DNA of 44,710 nucleotides from Acidobacteriaceae bacterium (GCA_031296325.1 JARLFY010000075.1:1-44710), one strand, 5' to 3'. Shown: positions 8,986-17,262, counted from the stretch's first letter. Notes: a model not told the origin generated them from the sequence alone. Numbers and translations are program-made.

Positions 8986-9594
8986 TCAGTGGACTCCGCC
9001 CGCTTCGTTCCACTCGTAGACCACCACGCCCAGATCGCCCAGGGTCTTGATTGCCGCCTCGACGTTACTCCGCACCGCAGGCCGCGCCGAGGCGGGAGCA
9101 TCGTGAACCTCTTCAAGCGCGACCACGCGCCCGTAGGGCCACGCATCGGCTGGCAGCCCGTTTAACGCTGCGGGCAGATCACTGACGCGCACGTTCAGAT
9201 CCTGCCTCCGCAACACCACCGGCTGGGGAGTTCCCCCCATGGCCCGTTCAGGCTGGTTTGCGTCGGACTGGGTCACATGCAGCGTGGCGATATTGTCCTG
9301 CACCGTCAGATAGGGATTCTCCCAGGTCGACAGGCTATGTACCTCCATGTAGCGACTCTTCGACGGCAACGGAATCAGATCCAACTGCTGGCGCACACTC
9401 TCGACCACCTGCGGACTCGCCGTCGCAACCTTGGTTCCCGCCGACGCACTCTTGCAGCCGGTAAGCAGTATGGGGGCCGCCGTTGCCACTGTCAGGCAAA
9501 GAATCGAACTCAGGGCCATCGACAGCCCGGAGCGAGTGGGGGCTGCGTGTGTGGAGGAGGATCGACAAAGAGGCGAGGAAAGAAAGGCTGTCAT
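8986..9594 (-). CDS. Putative lipoprotein, unknown function
   Basis: A lipobox LLTGC is clear, placing the mature protein (starting at the Cys, residue 47 from this start) at the envelope. The rest, about 155 residues, matches no family I recognise. A later ATG at 9519 would give a 22-residue signal peptide but no basic n-region, so 9594 is used with doubt. The C-terminal half (VRSNVEAAIKTLGDLGVVVYEW) could be a small alpha/beta fold. It overlaps nothing and ends 7 bp before the acetyltransferase start, which suggests co-transcription with that gene and perhaps with the sigma factor. Confidence 0.65.
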   Translation of the reverse strand: MTAFLSSPLCRSSSTHAAPTRSGLSMALSSILCLTVATAAPILLTGCKSASAGTKVATASPQVVESVRQQLDLIPLPSKSRYMEVHSLSTWENPYLTVQDNIATLHVTQSDANQPERAMGGTPQPVVLRRQDLNVRVSDLPAALNGLPADAWPYGRVVALEEVHDAPASARPAVRSNVEAAIKTLGDLGVVVYEWNEAGGVH

Positions 9595-9783
9595 TCGCAC
9601 AGTACCAGCATACCAAGTCACACGATGCAGTTTCCAGCGCACCAACAGCGGAGAGGCTGCAAAATAATTATCCATTCATCTCCGGCAGAATCAAAGACGC
9701 TCATCACGCGCTCGATTCCAATCGTTCTTCCGCAGAGTTCGGTGCAATTCTTGTACACTGACATGGATCAATTCGGAGGCGAA

Positions 9784-10878
9784 ATGCGAGTCTGTATGCG
9801 TTGGATGTGGTGCGTTGCGTTGCTGTGCTGTGCGCTTGTTGGGTTTGGCAAAACCTCGCTGCTGGCGCAAAGTGGCCGCGTTCAGAGAACCATCGCCGAC
9901 TCCGGAGAGAAGGTCGTAACTGCGGCGGCTGTCCCCCTCTTCCGCGATCCGGTGCATGATGGGGCGGCGGATCCGGTGATCGTTTGGAATCGCGCGCGAA
10001 AGGCTTGGTGGATGCTGTATACCAATCGTCTGGCCGACAAGAGCGACTCGGGTGTGACCTGGGTGCATGGAACGCACATCGGCATTGCCGAGTCGGTCGA
10101 TGGCGGAGCGCACTGGAAGTATGTCAGCGAGGCCGATATTCCGCTGGATAAGCCCGACTACACGCTCTGGGCACCCGAGGTGATCGACGTGAATGGAACA
10201 TATCACATGTTTCTGACCGTGGTGCCGGGAACCTTCACCGACTGGGGACACGAGCGCTACATCGAGCACTTGACCAGCAAGGACATGCTGCACTGGAAGT
10301 TCGCCGACAAGCTGAATCTGGCCTCGGATCGCACGATCGACGCCTGCGTCTTCCGCCTGCCCGATGGCAACTGGCGGCTGTGGTACAAAAATGAGCGCGA
10401 TACGTCGAAGATCTACTCGGTGGACTCGTCCGATCTGGTGAATTGGAAGCCGTCGGGAATTGCGATCAAGACGCGTGGCGAAGGGCCGGTAGTCTTCCAA
10501 TGGCACGGCTCGTACTGGCTGATCGAGGATGCCTGGTCTGGGCTGGGAGCCTTCCACTCCAGCGACCTGACCAACTGGACGCGCCAGCCGGAGAACCTGC
10601 TGCACGATCCGGGAACGCAGCCGACCGATCGCGCGATGGGCAATCATCCTGACGTGGTGGTCGATGGCAGCGGGCGCGCATGGCTCTTCTACTTCACCCA
10701 GCAGGGCGGCGAGGACGCCGTGGGCCACGATGCGCTCTGGGCGCGCCGCTCGGTGCTGCATGTGACCGAACTGCACGAGAAGGACGGAGTGTTGACGGTG
10801 GATCGCAATGCTCCGGCGACTATCCACATGCTTCCTCCGCCCAACAACAAGAAGAGCGATAAGCTCGGCGCGTGGTAG
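9784..10878 (+). CDS. Secreted five-bladed beta-propeller glycosidase (GH43-like superfamily)
   Basis: A 364-residue exported protein with a signal peptide ending near SLLAQS. The mature part has the repeated strand pattern of five-bladed propeller glycosidases: DPVHDGAADPVIVW near the N-terminus (candidate catalytic Asp), TLWAPEVIDVNGTYHMF, ACVFRLPDGNWRLWY and AFHSSDLTNWTRQP. These are hallmarks of the GH43/GH32/GH117/GH130 group, but I cannot assign one family. The start at 9784 is set by GGAGG at 9775-9779. An in-frame extension upstream overlaps the divergent lipoprotein gene and is rejected. Its likely job is arabinan, xylan or related side-chain hydrolysis, in line with the other hemicellulases here. 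A terminator follows. Confidence 0.75.
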   Translation: MRVCMRWMWCVALLCCALVGFGKTSLLAQSGRVQRTIADSGEKVVTAAAVPLFRDPVHDGAADPVIVWNRARKAWWMLYTNRLADKSDSGVTWVHGTHIGIAESVDGGAHWKYVSEADIPLDKPDYTLWAPEVIDVNGTYHMFLTVVPGTFTDWGHERYIEHLTSKDMLHWKFADKLNLASDRTIDACVFRLPDGNWRLWYKNERDTSKIYSVDSSDLVNWKPSGIAIKTRGEGPVVFQWHGSYWLIEDAWSGLGAFHSSDLTNWTRQPENLLHDPGTQPTDRAMGNHPDVVVDGSGRAWLFYFTQQGGEDAVGHDALWARRSVLHVTELHEKDGVLTVDRNAPATIHMLPPPNNKKSDKLGAW

Positions 10879-10923
10879 AGCGACCGAGGGCGATGCTGCC
10901 CGATAGAGTTGCCTGCAAGACAA

Positions 10924-10963
10924 AGAGGCCGGATCGCTTGACGCGATGCGGCCTCTATATTTT
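10924..10963 (+). terminator. Rho-independent terminator
   Basis: Stem AGAGGCCG (10924-10931) / CGGCCTCT (10949-10956) with inner pairs ATCGC/GCGAT, followed by ATATTTT. It lies 46 bp after the glycosidase-like gene and before the convergent CDGSH gene. Confidence 0.7.
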
Positions 10964-10990
10964 GGACTGCGTTCGGTAAGTCTGCGCGGA

Positions 10991-11200
10991 CTACTCCGGG
11001 CTGTCTGCGCCCTGAAAGCCGATGCGGTTGTGTGAGCCGTCGCAGAAGGGGCGGTTGGCGCTGGCTCCGCAGCGACAGAGCGCGACCGCCGGTTTGCCGG
11101 CCAGATCCCACTGCTTGCCGTTGACATCGCTTAGCTCAATCGCTCCGGCGACCAGAAGCGGGCCGTTGGGACGAACGGTAATCTTGACTGAATCAGACAT
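10991..11200 (-). CDS. CDGSH iron-sulfur domain protein
   Basis: A 69-residue protein that is almost entirely one CDGSH domain, expected to bind a 2Fe-2S cluster with three Cys and one His. The ligands are C42, C44, C53 and H57 (CRCGASANRPFCDGSH). The start at 11200 is chosen by its upstream CAGGAG; a longer frame reaching 11452 covers the regulatory region and is rejected. Bacterial small CDGSH proteins are electron-transfer or redox-sensing proteins of loosely defined role. It faces the palindromes at 11328-11362, which could control it. Confidence 0.9.
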   Translation of the reverse strand: MSDSVKITVRPNGPLLVAGAIELSDVNGKQWDLAGKPAVALCRCGASANRPFCDGSHNRIGFQGADSPE

Positions 11201-11327
11201 GATTGAGATCTCTCCTGAAAATATTTGACCGAAGACCGAATGATTCAACATAGCAGACAACGCAAACTCGTGAGAGATGCATCTTTCTACCATACTGTGT
11301 TGAGACCCGGTACAGACCGATTGCCGA

Positions 11328-11362
11328 TTTGGAGACAGAACTGTCTCAAAACGGTACAGTTT
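11328..11362. promoter_or_regulatory. Two adjacent TetR-type palindromes
   Basis: First palindrome: GAGACAG-AA-CTGTCTC, extending to 11-bp arms with one mismatch over 11328-11351. Second: AAACGGTACAGTTT (11349-11362), matching AAACNGTACNGTTT. A second CGGTACAG lies at 11308-11315. Spaced palindromes of this size are typical of TetR-family operators. The site lies between the CDGSH gene (minus) and the small ORF at 11451 (plus). No regulator gene is in the window. Confidence 0.5.
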
Positions 11363-11450
11363 AGATGTAAAGAATTCTCCGGCCGATTCAACATATGCAG
11401 GCCAATACAACAGCGGGCCACATGGTCCGACTCTAGCAGAGGGAGAACAC

Positions 11451-11510
11451 ATGATTAACTGGCTCCATACAATTTATGCCTATTGGCATCGCTGGAACGA
11501 ACTAACTTAA
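11451..11510 (+). CDS. Candidate 19-residue small ORF
   Basis: ATG at 11451 is preceded by GAGGGAGAACAC, a strong ribosome-binding site at good spacing, and the frame stops at TAA (11508-11510). The peptide would be MINWLHTIYAYWHRWNELT, rich in aromatic residues (three Trp, two Tyr) and His. It is too short for family assignment. It lies about 90 bp downstream of the paired palindromes, so it could be a regulated small protein or a leader peptide, although no amino-acid biosynthetic gene follows. Without conservation data it stays a candidate. Confidence 0.35.
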   Translation: MINWLHTIYAYWHRWNELT

Positions 11511-11558
11511 ACTGTCCGACGCTTACACAACCCTACCGCCCTGCCTTCTGGCAGAGAT

Positions 11559-14156
11559 CTACATCAGGTGAATCGCGTCCACATCGACGATGAGGTTGCG
11601 GCGCGGAATTGCCTGCGAGTCTGCGTAGGCGAGTAGGGCGCGCAGGGTGCGGCCCAGCACGTCGCGGCGCTCCGCCTTCAGCACGAAGTGGAAGCGGTAG
11701 ATGCGCTTCAGGCGCGCGATGGGCGCGGCGGCGGGACCGAGGACGCGAACCTTGTCCAGATGCTCCTGCTCGAACCAATGCCCCAGACTGTTCGACCATG
11801 CGGCGGCCTCTTCCATCGACTCGCTTTGGATAATCAGGTTGGCTAGAACCCCGTAGGGCGGGTAATGCATCCAGCGGCGGAACTGTAGTTCCTTGGCGAC
11901 GAAGCTGGTGTAGTCGTGCGTGGTGGCGCACTGAATCGCGTAGTGCTCGGGGTGATACGTCTGCACCAACACGCGACCGGGAAGCTCTCCGCGACCGGCG
12001 CGGCCAGAGACCTGCGTCAGCAGTTGGAAGACGCGCTCGGCGGCGCGAAAGTCGGGCAGCCCGAGAGCGGAGTCTGCCCCGACGACTCCGACCAGCGTTA
12101 CTCCATGAATGTCGTGGCCTTTGGCGATCATCTGGGTTCCGACGAGCAGGTTGATCTCGCCCGCGTGCAGGCGCGTAAGCAGGCGTTCCATATCGCCGCG
12201 TCCGCGCACGGTGTCGCGATCCATGCGCCCGATGCGCGCGTTGGGAAAGAGTTCCTGAAGCCGCTCTTCGCCCTGCTGCGAGCCTGCACCAAGATAGAAG
12301 AGGTGTTCACTCTGACACTTCGGGCAGCGCTCGGGGACGGAGCGACGGAAGCCGCAGTAGTGGCACTCCAGCCGGTCTCCCGAATGAGTGTGCAGGTCAG
12401 TCTCGGCTGAGGGCTTGTGGAAGGTCATCGCGATGGCGCAGTTCTCGCACTCGATCTTCTCTCCGCAACTGCGGCACAGCACGGTGAACGAGTAGCCGCG
12501 CCGGTTGAGCAGAATCATTACCTGCTCGCCGCGGTCGATGGTGGCCTGCGTCTCGGCGACCAGTTGGCGAGAGAAGATCTCCTCCTTGCCGGTCTCCTTG
12601 AACTCGGTGCGCATGTCGACCAGTTCGACGGTGGGCAGCGGGCGATCCATCACGCGCGCCAGCATCTCGATGCGCGTGTAGCGACCGCGTTCGGCGTTGG
12701 CCCAACTCTCCAGCGACGGCGTGGCCGAGCCGAGAACGACGACCGCGTTGGTGAACTTCGCTCGCATCACCGCGACATCGCGCCCGTGGTAGCGCGGGGT
12801 CTCTTCCTGTTTGTAGCTGCCGTCGTGCTCCTCGTCTACAAGAATGAGTCCGAGGTTGACCATCGGCGCAAAGACGGCGGAGCGTGTGCCGACGACGATG
12901 CGCGCCTCGCCGCGCCGGATGCGATGCCACTGCTCGGCGCGTTCGTCCGGCGTCAGGCCCGAGTGCAGCAGCGCGACCTCTTTGCCAAACGCCGCGAACA
13001 TCTGGCCAGCCATGGCGGGAGTCAAGCCAATCTCGGGAACCAGCAGCAGCGCAGACTTTCCCGCGTCCAGAGCGCGTTGCATCGCGGCGCAGTAGACGCT
13101 GGTCTTGCCCGATCCGGTGATGCCGTAGAGCAGCATGGGCTTGAATCCGCCCTGCGTCATGGCGGCGGCAATCGAGGAGAGAGCCTCCATCTGCGCCTCA
13201 TTCAGAATGTGCTCGTGCGCGGACTTTTTGCCGTTGGCGGGAAGTCCGCCGAGATGAAAGTCCTCAGGCTCTTCTTCGATCACGACCAGCCCGCGTTTGA
13301 CCAGCGTGGCCAGCGTCGAGTCTGGAACGCCAGCCTCGCGCAGAGCCGCAGAATCGCGCAGATCGGCCACGCGCATTCGTCCTCCCACCGCGGCCAGCTC
13401 AGCCATAATTGCGAGTTGATTCTCGTTCAATTTCGGCAGACGACCGCCGATGATCTGCCTCTCGCCGATCTCTCCTGAGGCCTGCGCACTGTCGCCTGAA
13501 TCCTGATTGCCGTTGTCTGTTGCCCGTTGCTCCACCAGCACGGCGACTCGTTCGATGCGGCGGGCGTCTCGTTCCTCGGCCACAGCCTCGCGGGCGAGCC
13601 ACTTCTTCTTCACCATGCCGTCGAGCAGAGCCTTGTTGGCCTGCGTAGCGGAGCGAAGGGCTGCGGGTTTGGCCAGATTGCCATCTACGAGGTAGTTCAG
13701 CACGGAGAACTCGCGGTTCTGGTCTTCGGGAGAGAGTTTGGAGCGGCGCGCGGAACTCTTCATCGTGCCATCGAGTTGGGGAGTGCCTTGGTAGAGGACG
13801 TCTCGGCCCGCCTCCGTGATGCGGTAGACGAAGTGGCGGCGCACCTCGGCGGAGAGCGGCATCATGCCGCGCAGAACCTCGCCCAGCGGCGCAACGTAGT
13901 ACTGCGCAATCCACTTTGCAAGCTGCATCAGCTCGTCGGAGAGAAGCGGCGCGTCGTCAAGAACCTGCTGCACCGGCTTGACCGAGCGCACCTCGGCGGG
14001 TGCGTCGTTGTGGACGCGAACGACGACTCCCATCAGGCGCTGCCCGCCGAAGGGAACCAGAACGCGCGCGCCCACCGTCGGCTCAACCCCGTTCACCGAG
14101 TAGGTGAAGGACTGGTCGAGCGGGATGGGAAGGGCGACATCGCAGAAGTTGGGCAT
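11559..14156 (-). CDS. priA: Primosomal protein N', replication restart helicase
   Basis: DEAH-type 3'-5' helicase that reloads the replisome at stalled forks. The 865-residue product has the N-terminal PriA DNA-binding part (PLDQSFTYSV), Walker A GITGSGKTS (about 350), DEEH box (about 441) and, at about 560-618, the zinc-binding Cys pairs CRSC, CENC, CHYC and CPKC. The core is complete. It is longer than E. coli PriA (732) because of an acidic, Gln/Ser-rich insertion at about 215-240 and about ten extra residues between the second and third Cys pairs. The start MPNFCDVALPIP at 14156 matches the family; upstream codons to 14294 do not. Divergent from ribH. Confidence 0.95.
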   Translation of the reverse strand: MPNFCDVALPIPLDQSFTYSVNGVEPTVGARVLVPFGGQRLMGVVVRVHNDAPAEVRSVKPVQQVLDDAPLLSDELMQLAKWIAQYYVAPLGEVLRGMMPLSAEVRRHFVYRITEAGRDVLYQGTPQLDGTMKSSARRSKLSPEDQNREFSVLNYLVDGNLAKPAALRSATQANKALLDGMVKKKWLAREAVAEERDARRIERVAVLVEQRATDNGNQDSGDSAQASGEIGERQIIGGRLPKLNENQLAIMAELAAVGGRMRVADLRDSAALREAGVPDSTLATLVKRGLVVIEEEPEDFHLGGLPANGKKSAHEHILNEAQMEALSSIAAAMTQGGFKPMLLYGITGSGKTSVYCAAMQRALDAGKSALLLVPEIGLTPAMAGQMFAAFGKEVALLHSGLTPDERAEQWHRIRRGEARIVVGTRSAVFAPMVNLGLILVDEEHDGSYKQEETPRYHGRDVAVMRAKFTNAVVVLGSATPSLESWANAERGRYTRIEMLARVMDRPLPTVELVDMRTEFKETGKEEIFSRQLVAETQATIDRGEQVMILLNRRGYSFTVLCRSCGEKIECENCAIAMTFHKPSAETDLHTHSGDRLECHYCGFRRSVPERCPKCQSEHLFYLGAGSQQGEERLQELFPNARIGRMDRDTVRGRGDMERLLTRLHAGEINLLVGTQMIAKGHDIHGVTLVGVVGADSALGLPDFRAAERVFQLLTQVSGRAGRGELPGRVLVQTYHPEHYAIQCATTHDYTSFVAKELQFRRWMHYPPYGVLANLIIQSESMEEAAAWSNSLGHWFEQEHLDKVRVLGPAAAPIARLKRIYRFHFVLKAERRDVLGRTLRALLAYADSQAIPRRNLIVDVDAIHLM

Positions 14157-14336
14157 CAGGTCTGAGAGTACCGCGCGCAGAGATCGAACGCCATCCCCAC
14201 TCTGGGCAATCGCCCCGGCAACCCACCCGTTGTGCCCCCTCGAAGCCCGTAAAACTTCTCCTCCAGAACACATTCTGTTCTTGTTTCCGTGCAAACAATA
14301 CGATCGAAGACCGTCTCAGACGATACAATCAAAGAT

Positions 14337-15203
14337 ATGGTCAAGGGAATTACATTGGTGACACCGGTCGCTTCGGCGGCTGCGCTCGACAGGCTCGCCA
14401 GCCTGTTTGATGCGCTCGGCTTTGAACCCGGCAAAGGCTGGCAGGACGAGACGGGTCGCGCCAGCGCCTTCCTCGCGCCTCTGGGCAATCTGGAGTTTGT
14501 TGCAGGACGCGCGCCCGCCGTGCCTCCCATCCTCGTCGAGGTCACGCAGCTCGATCAGGTTCGCAGCGTCGTCCAGCAGTGGTTTATTGCCAACGATCAG
14601 CCCGACCAGTCCGAAGAACTGCTCTCCGCCATCGCTCCGACGCACTGGGACTCGCGCCTGTTTACGGTCGCGCTGGATTCCACGCTTTCGCTCGGCTTCT
14701 GGGAGTCGCAGAATCCGCTGCACGGCAAACCCATCGCCATCGAAGGCGACCTCTCCGCCGCCGGAATGCGCTTTGCCATCGTCGTCGCGCGCTGGAACGC
14801 CGTCATTACCGACCGCCTGCTGCAAGGCGCGCTTGACGGGCTGTATCGCTCCGGCGCAGCGCAGCAGGACATCCAGATCGTTCGCGTTCCCGGAGCGTGG
14901 GAGATTCCCTCCGCCGCGCGCACTCTGGCCGAATCGAAGAGCGCCGACGCAATCATCACCCTCGGCTGCCTGCTGCGCGGCGAGACCGCTCACTACGAGG
15001 CCATCTACACCGAGGTCACGCGCGGCATCGGACAGTCGCAACAGGAGACCGGCGTACCTCACTCCTTCGGCGTGCTCACCTGCGAGACGCTGGAACAGGC
15101 CCTCAACCGCGCCGGAGTCAAGGCCGGGAACAAGGGCTTTGAAGCAGCTATCGCCGCCATAGAGATGATCTCGATCCAAAGAAAGCTAGCGGTGAAGAAT
15201 TAG
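14337..15203 (+). CDS. ribH: 6,7-dimethyl-8-ribityllumazine synthase with extra N-terminal domain
   Basis: Penultimate step of riboflavin synthesis, joining the ribityl-pyrimidine and a four-carbon phosphate. The lumazine synthase domain spans about residues 132-285 and is complete: ARWNAVITDRLLQGAL, VPGAWEIP, GCLLRGETAHYEAI (catalytic H219), SFGVLTCETLEQAL, NKGFEAA. A normal RibH is about 155 residues; here about 130 more precede it. That part (LFDALGFEPGKG, GNLEFVAGR, PILVEVTQLDQV, LSLGFWES) has the strand-helix rhythm of a VOC/glyoxalase-like module, an inference from pattern only. ATG 14337 is used; a GTG at 14289 is possible. The nusB start codon directly follows the ribH stop. Confidence 0.9.
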   Translation: MVKGITLVTPVASAAALDRLASLFDALGFEPGKGWQDETGRASAFLAPLGNLEFVAGRAPAVPPILVEVTQLDQVRSVVQQWFIANDQPDQSEELLSAIAPTHWDSRLFTVALDSTLSLGFWESQNPLHGKPIAIEGDLSAAGMRFAIVVARWNAVITDRLLQGALDGLYRSGAAQQDIQIVRVPGAWEIPSAARTLAESKSADAIITLGCLLRGETAHYEAIYTEVTRGIGQSQQETGVPHSFGVLTCETLEQALNRAGVKAGNKGFEAAIAAIEMISIQRKLAVKN

Positions 15204-15626
15204 ATGGGAACACGTCGCAAGTCCCGCGAACTAACCATGCAGATGCTCTTTCAGGGCGACCTCGGCAAACAGACTCCCGACGAAGTGCGCGATCTTTTCT
15301 GGCCCTCGCGCGACGACGTGGACGCCGAGACACGCGGCTTTGCCGACGACATCTATCGTGTCGCCAACGCGCGCCAGCCGGAGATCGACGAGTTGATCGA
15401 GTCGCACGCCAAGAACTGGCGTCTGGAGCGCATGGCAGCGGTCGATCGCAACCTGCTGCGCGCCGCCGTCGCCGAGATGCTCGCCTACCCGAACACTCCC
15501 GCTGCAATCATCATCAACGAATCGCTGGAGATCGCTCGCCGCTACGCTGCGCCCGAGTCGGTGCAGTTTCTCAACGGAGTTCTCGATGCCATCGCCCACA
15601 GCCTGCTGAAAAAACGGCTCGGCTGA
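15204..15626 (+). CDS. nusB: Transcription antitermination factor NusB
   Basis: A 140-residue all-helical RNA-binding protein that, with NusE, binds boxA RNA and supports antitermination of rRNA operons. Family features: N-terminal RRKSRELTMQMLFQ, central NWRLERMAAVDRNLLRAAVAEM, then PAAIIINESLEIARRYA and the C-terminal FLNGVLDAIA. The length is usual. The ATG directly follows the ribH stop with zero spacing, so the pair is translationally coupled; ribH-nusB is a widely conserved order. Repeats follow the gene instead of a clear terminator. Confidence 0.96.
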   Translation: MGTRRKSRELTMQMLFQGDLGKQTPDEVRDLFWPSRDDVDAETRGFADDIYRVANARQPEIDELIESHAKNWRLERMAAVDRNLLRAAVAEMLAYPNTPAAIIINESLEIARRYAAPESVQFLNGVLDAIAHSLLKKRLG

Positions 15627-15669
15627 GGCTACTGACCAGCGCATTTCTGATTTGTTCCAGCGCAATTTA

Positions 15670-15778
15670 TTTGTCATTCACAGCACCAGTTGTTTGTCAT
15701 CCCGTAGCGAAGCTGGTTTGTCATTCCGCAGCATCTTTTGTTTGTCATTCCGCAGCGAAGCGAAGGAATCTGCTTTAT
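15670..15778 (-). repeat. Dispersed GGAATGACAAA element with tandem end (minus orientation)
   Basis: Four TTTGTCAT units start at 15670, 15693, 15717 and 15741 (23-24 bp period). The last runs into a full copy of the dispersed element (read on the minus strand: GCAGATTCCTTCGC, TTCGCTGCGGAATGACAAA). It lies between nusB and the 90-bp palindromic element. Other copies are at 15976, 22871, 25981, 27438, 30147, 31855, 39626, 41008 and 44639. Confidence 0.8.
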
Positions 15779-15828
15779 ATCGCTACACCACGGTCTACAC
15801 CATGATTACCGAAAGAGCACTAAACTAA

Positions 15829-15918
15829 GGGCCAAAGGCCCGTCCTATACCAGCCTAGGCCGAAGGCCTAGGGTTACATGCAGCACGAAAGACCAAGGGC
15901 TGAAGGCCCGCCCTATAA
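15829..15918 (+). repeat. 90-bp composite palindromic element, copy B
   Basis: GGGCCAAAGGCCC, then CTAGGCCGAAGGCCTAGG, then AAGGGCTGAAGGCCCG and CCCTATAAC. It has the same length and block order as the copy at 5787-5876, but cleaner palindromes. It sits between nusB and the convergent diguanylate cyclase gene, flanked on both sides by copies of the GGAATGACAAA element. Confidence 0.78.
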
Positions 15919-15975
15919 CTTCAACAAACTAGAGTATTTTGGGTGACGATACAGACCGTCGCGCAGTAAGCAAAA

Positions 15976-16043
15976 GCAGATTCCTCTACTTCGCTGCGGA
16001 ATGACAAGCGAAAGATGCGGAGCAATTGGTCTACAGCAGTTCC
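15976..16043 (+). repeat. Dispersed GGAATGACAAA element
   Basis: GCAGATTCCTCTACTTCGC, GCGGAATGACAAGC, then a tail including ATTGGTCTACAGCAG. The upstream AGCAAAA and the GGTCTA tail are shared with other copies, showing that the full element is about 60 bp. Confidence 0.75.
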
Positions 16044-16059
16044 GAAATAGCTCGAATCT

Positions 16060-17262
16060 CTACAGGACTGCGTTGAATAGTTTCCTGGATGGTTCAGGTT
16101 CACGCGTCTCCGGCTTCGGACGAACCGAGTTCCGACCGCTCTCCTTGGCCTCATACATCGCCTTGTCCGCGCGACGCATCATTCCCTCCCAGCCGCCCTG
16201 TGCAGGATCAAGCTGGGCCACTCCAGCGCTGATGGTAAAGCGGATCGGTTCGTCATCGAAGGGTACTTCGAGAGCCTCAATCGCCTGTCGCACCCGCTCC
16301 GCAGCCACAATTCCCGCAGAGACCGAGGTGTTCGGCAGCAGGATAGTGAACTCCTCGCCTCCCGTGCGAGCCAGCACGTCGTTGACCCGCAGCACCGGCT
16401 TGATCTGATTCACCAGCGCCTGCAACACGACATCGCCTGCAGCGTGTCCGCGAGTGTCATTCAGGCGCTTGAAGTCGTCGATGTCCAGCATGATCATGCA
16501 GGGCAGGTGTCCGTAGCGGATGCTGCGCGATGTCTCCCGCAGAGCAGCCTCTTCCATCGCTCTGCGATTCATGGCTCCCGTCAGAGGATCGGTGTGAGCC
16601 TGCTCGGCCAGTTCCTTGCCCAACTCCGTCACCAGAAACCACAGGATGCACATCACCATGCAGGTGGCGAGGAAGGACATTGCTGCCAGCGAATCAATCC
16701 ACTTCGGATCGGTCTGGGCATTAACCGTCTCCCACGGTCGCATGTAGCTGACGTTCGTCAGCCAGGCGCGATAGCCCATCACGCAGACCTGAATGCTGAG
16801 GATCACAGCCGACACGCGCGAGACTACCGCAAAGGAGTCGCGTCCATGCTTCCATAGAATCCACGCTGCCACAGCACACACCAGAATGTTCGGAATGTTG
16901 ATGACATTGCCAGCGTAGCGGGTCTTGTGGAGGAACATGAAGGTATAAACGATCAGGGCAAGTCCGACTCCAGCAAGCGGCCACCATTTCCGCAACGGCC
17001 TGCGATTTACAAACCAGCGCAGCCCCATCATCTGGAGCAAAAAGGAGACCAAGTAAAGCTCATTGGTCACCATATCGCTGAAAACAGAGGAGATTCTTCC
17101 TTCTAGACCTTGCAGGATCAGCTTGATCAGTCCAACGATCATTCCTCCCGCGAACCATCTCATTCCAATCACGTTCCGGTTGTTCCACGTGAGGAGGCAG
17201 ACGCTAACCGTAAAGACGGTCACCGTGAGTATGTTTGTAAGGAAAAAGGTGAAATAGTTCAT
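16060..17262 (-). CDS. Membrane diguanylate cyclase (GGDEF)
   Basis: Makes the second messenger c-di-GMP from two GTP. The 400-residue protein has an N-terminal membrane sensor of about 200 residues with roughly six hydrophobic segments, then a GGDEF domain. The active-site loop is GGEEF (301-305), fully compatible with activity. RxxD (RVND) five residues before it is the product-inhibition I-site. The domain opens with TDPLTGAMNRRAMEE and has DIDDFKRLND. No EAL domain. ATG 17262 is preferred over an upstream TTG (17292). A 16-bp perfect palindrome lies about 90 bp upstream. The signal sensed by the membrane part is unknown. Confidence 0.93.
   Translation of the reverse strand: MNYFTFFLTNILTVTVFTVSVCLLTWNNRNVIGMRWFAGGMIVGLIKLILQGLEGRISSVFSDMVTNELYLVSFLLQMMGLRWFVNRRPLRKWWPLAGVGLALIVYTFMFLHKTRYAGNVINIPNILVCAVAAWILWKHGRDSFAVVSRVSAVILSIQVCVMGYRAWLTNVSYMRPWETVNAQTDPKWIDSLAAMSFLATCMVMCILWFLVTELGKELAEQAHTDPLTGAMNRRAMEEAALRETSRSIRYGHLPCMIMLDIDDFKRLNDTRGHAAGDVVLQALVNQIKPVLRVNDVLARTGGEEFTILLPNTSVSAGIVAAERVRQAIEALEVPFDDEPIRFTISAGVAQLDPAQGGWEGMMRRADKAMYEAKESGRNSVRPKPETREPEPSRKLFNAVL

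Noticed and set aside
9691-11127. 478-codon open frame antisense to the beta-propeller gene
   Set aside because: It covers two opposing features and the terminator at 10924; composition is typical of a shadow frame.
12417-13478. 353-codon open frame antisense to priA
   Set aside because: Shadow of the conserved PriA helicase region.
15670-15778. Possible CRISPR array in the 24-bp tandem repeats
   Set aside because: Units are contiguous with no unique spacers, are degenerate and belong to the dispersed element; no cas gene is present.
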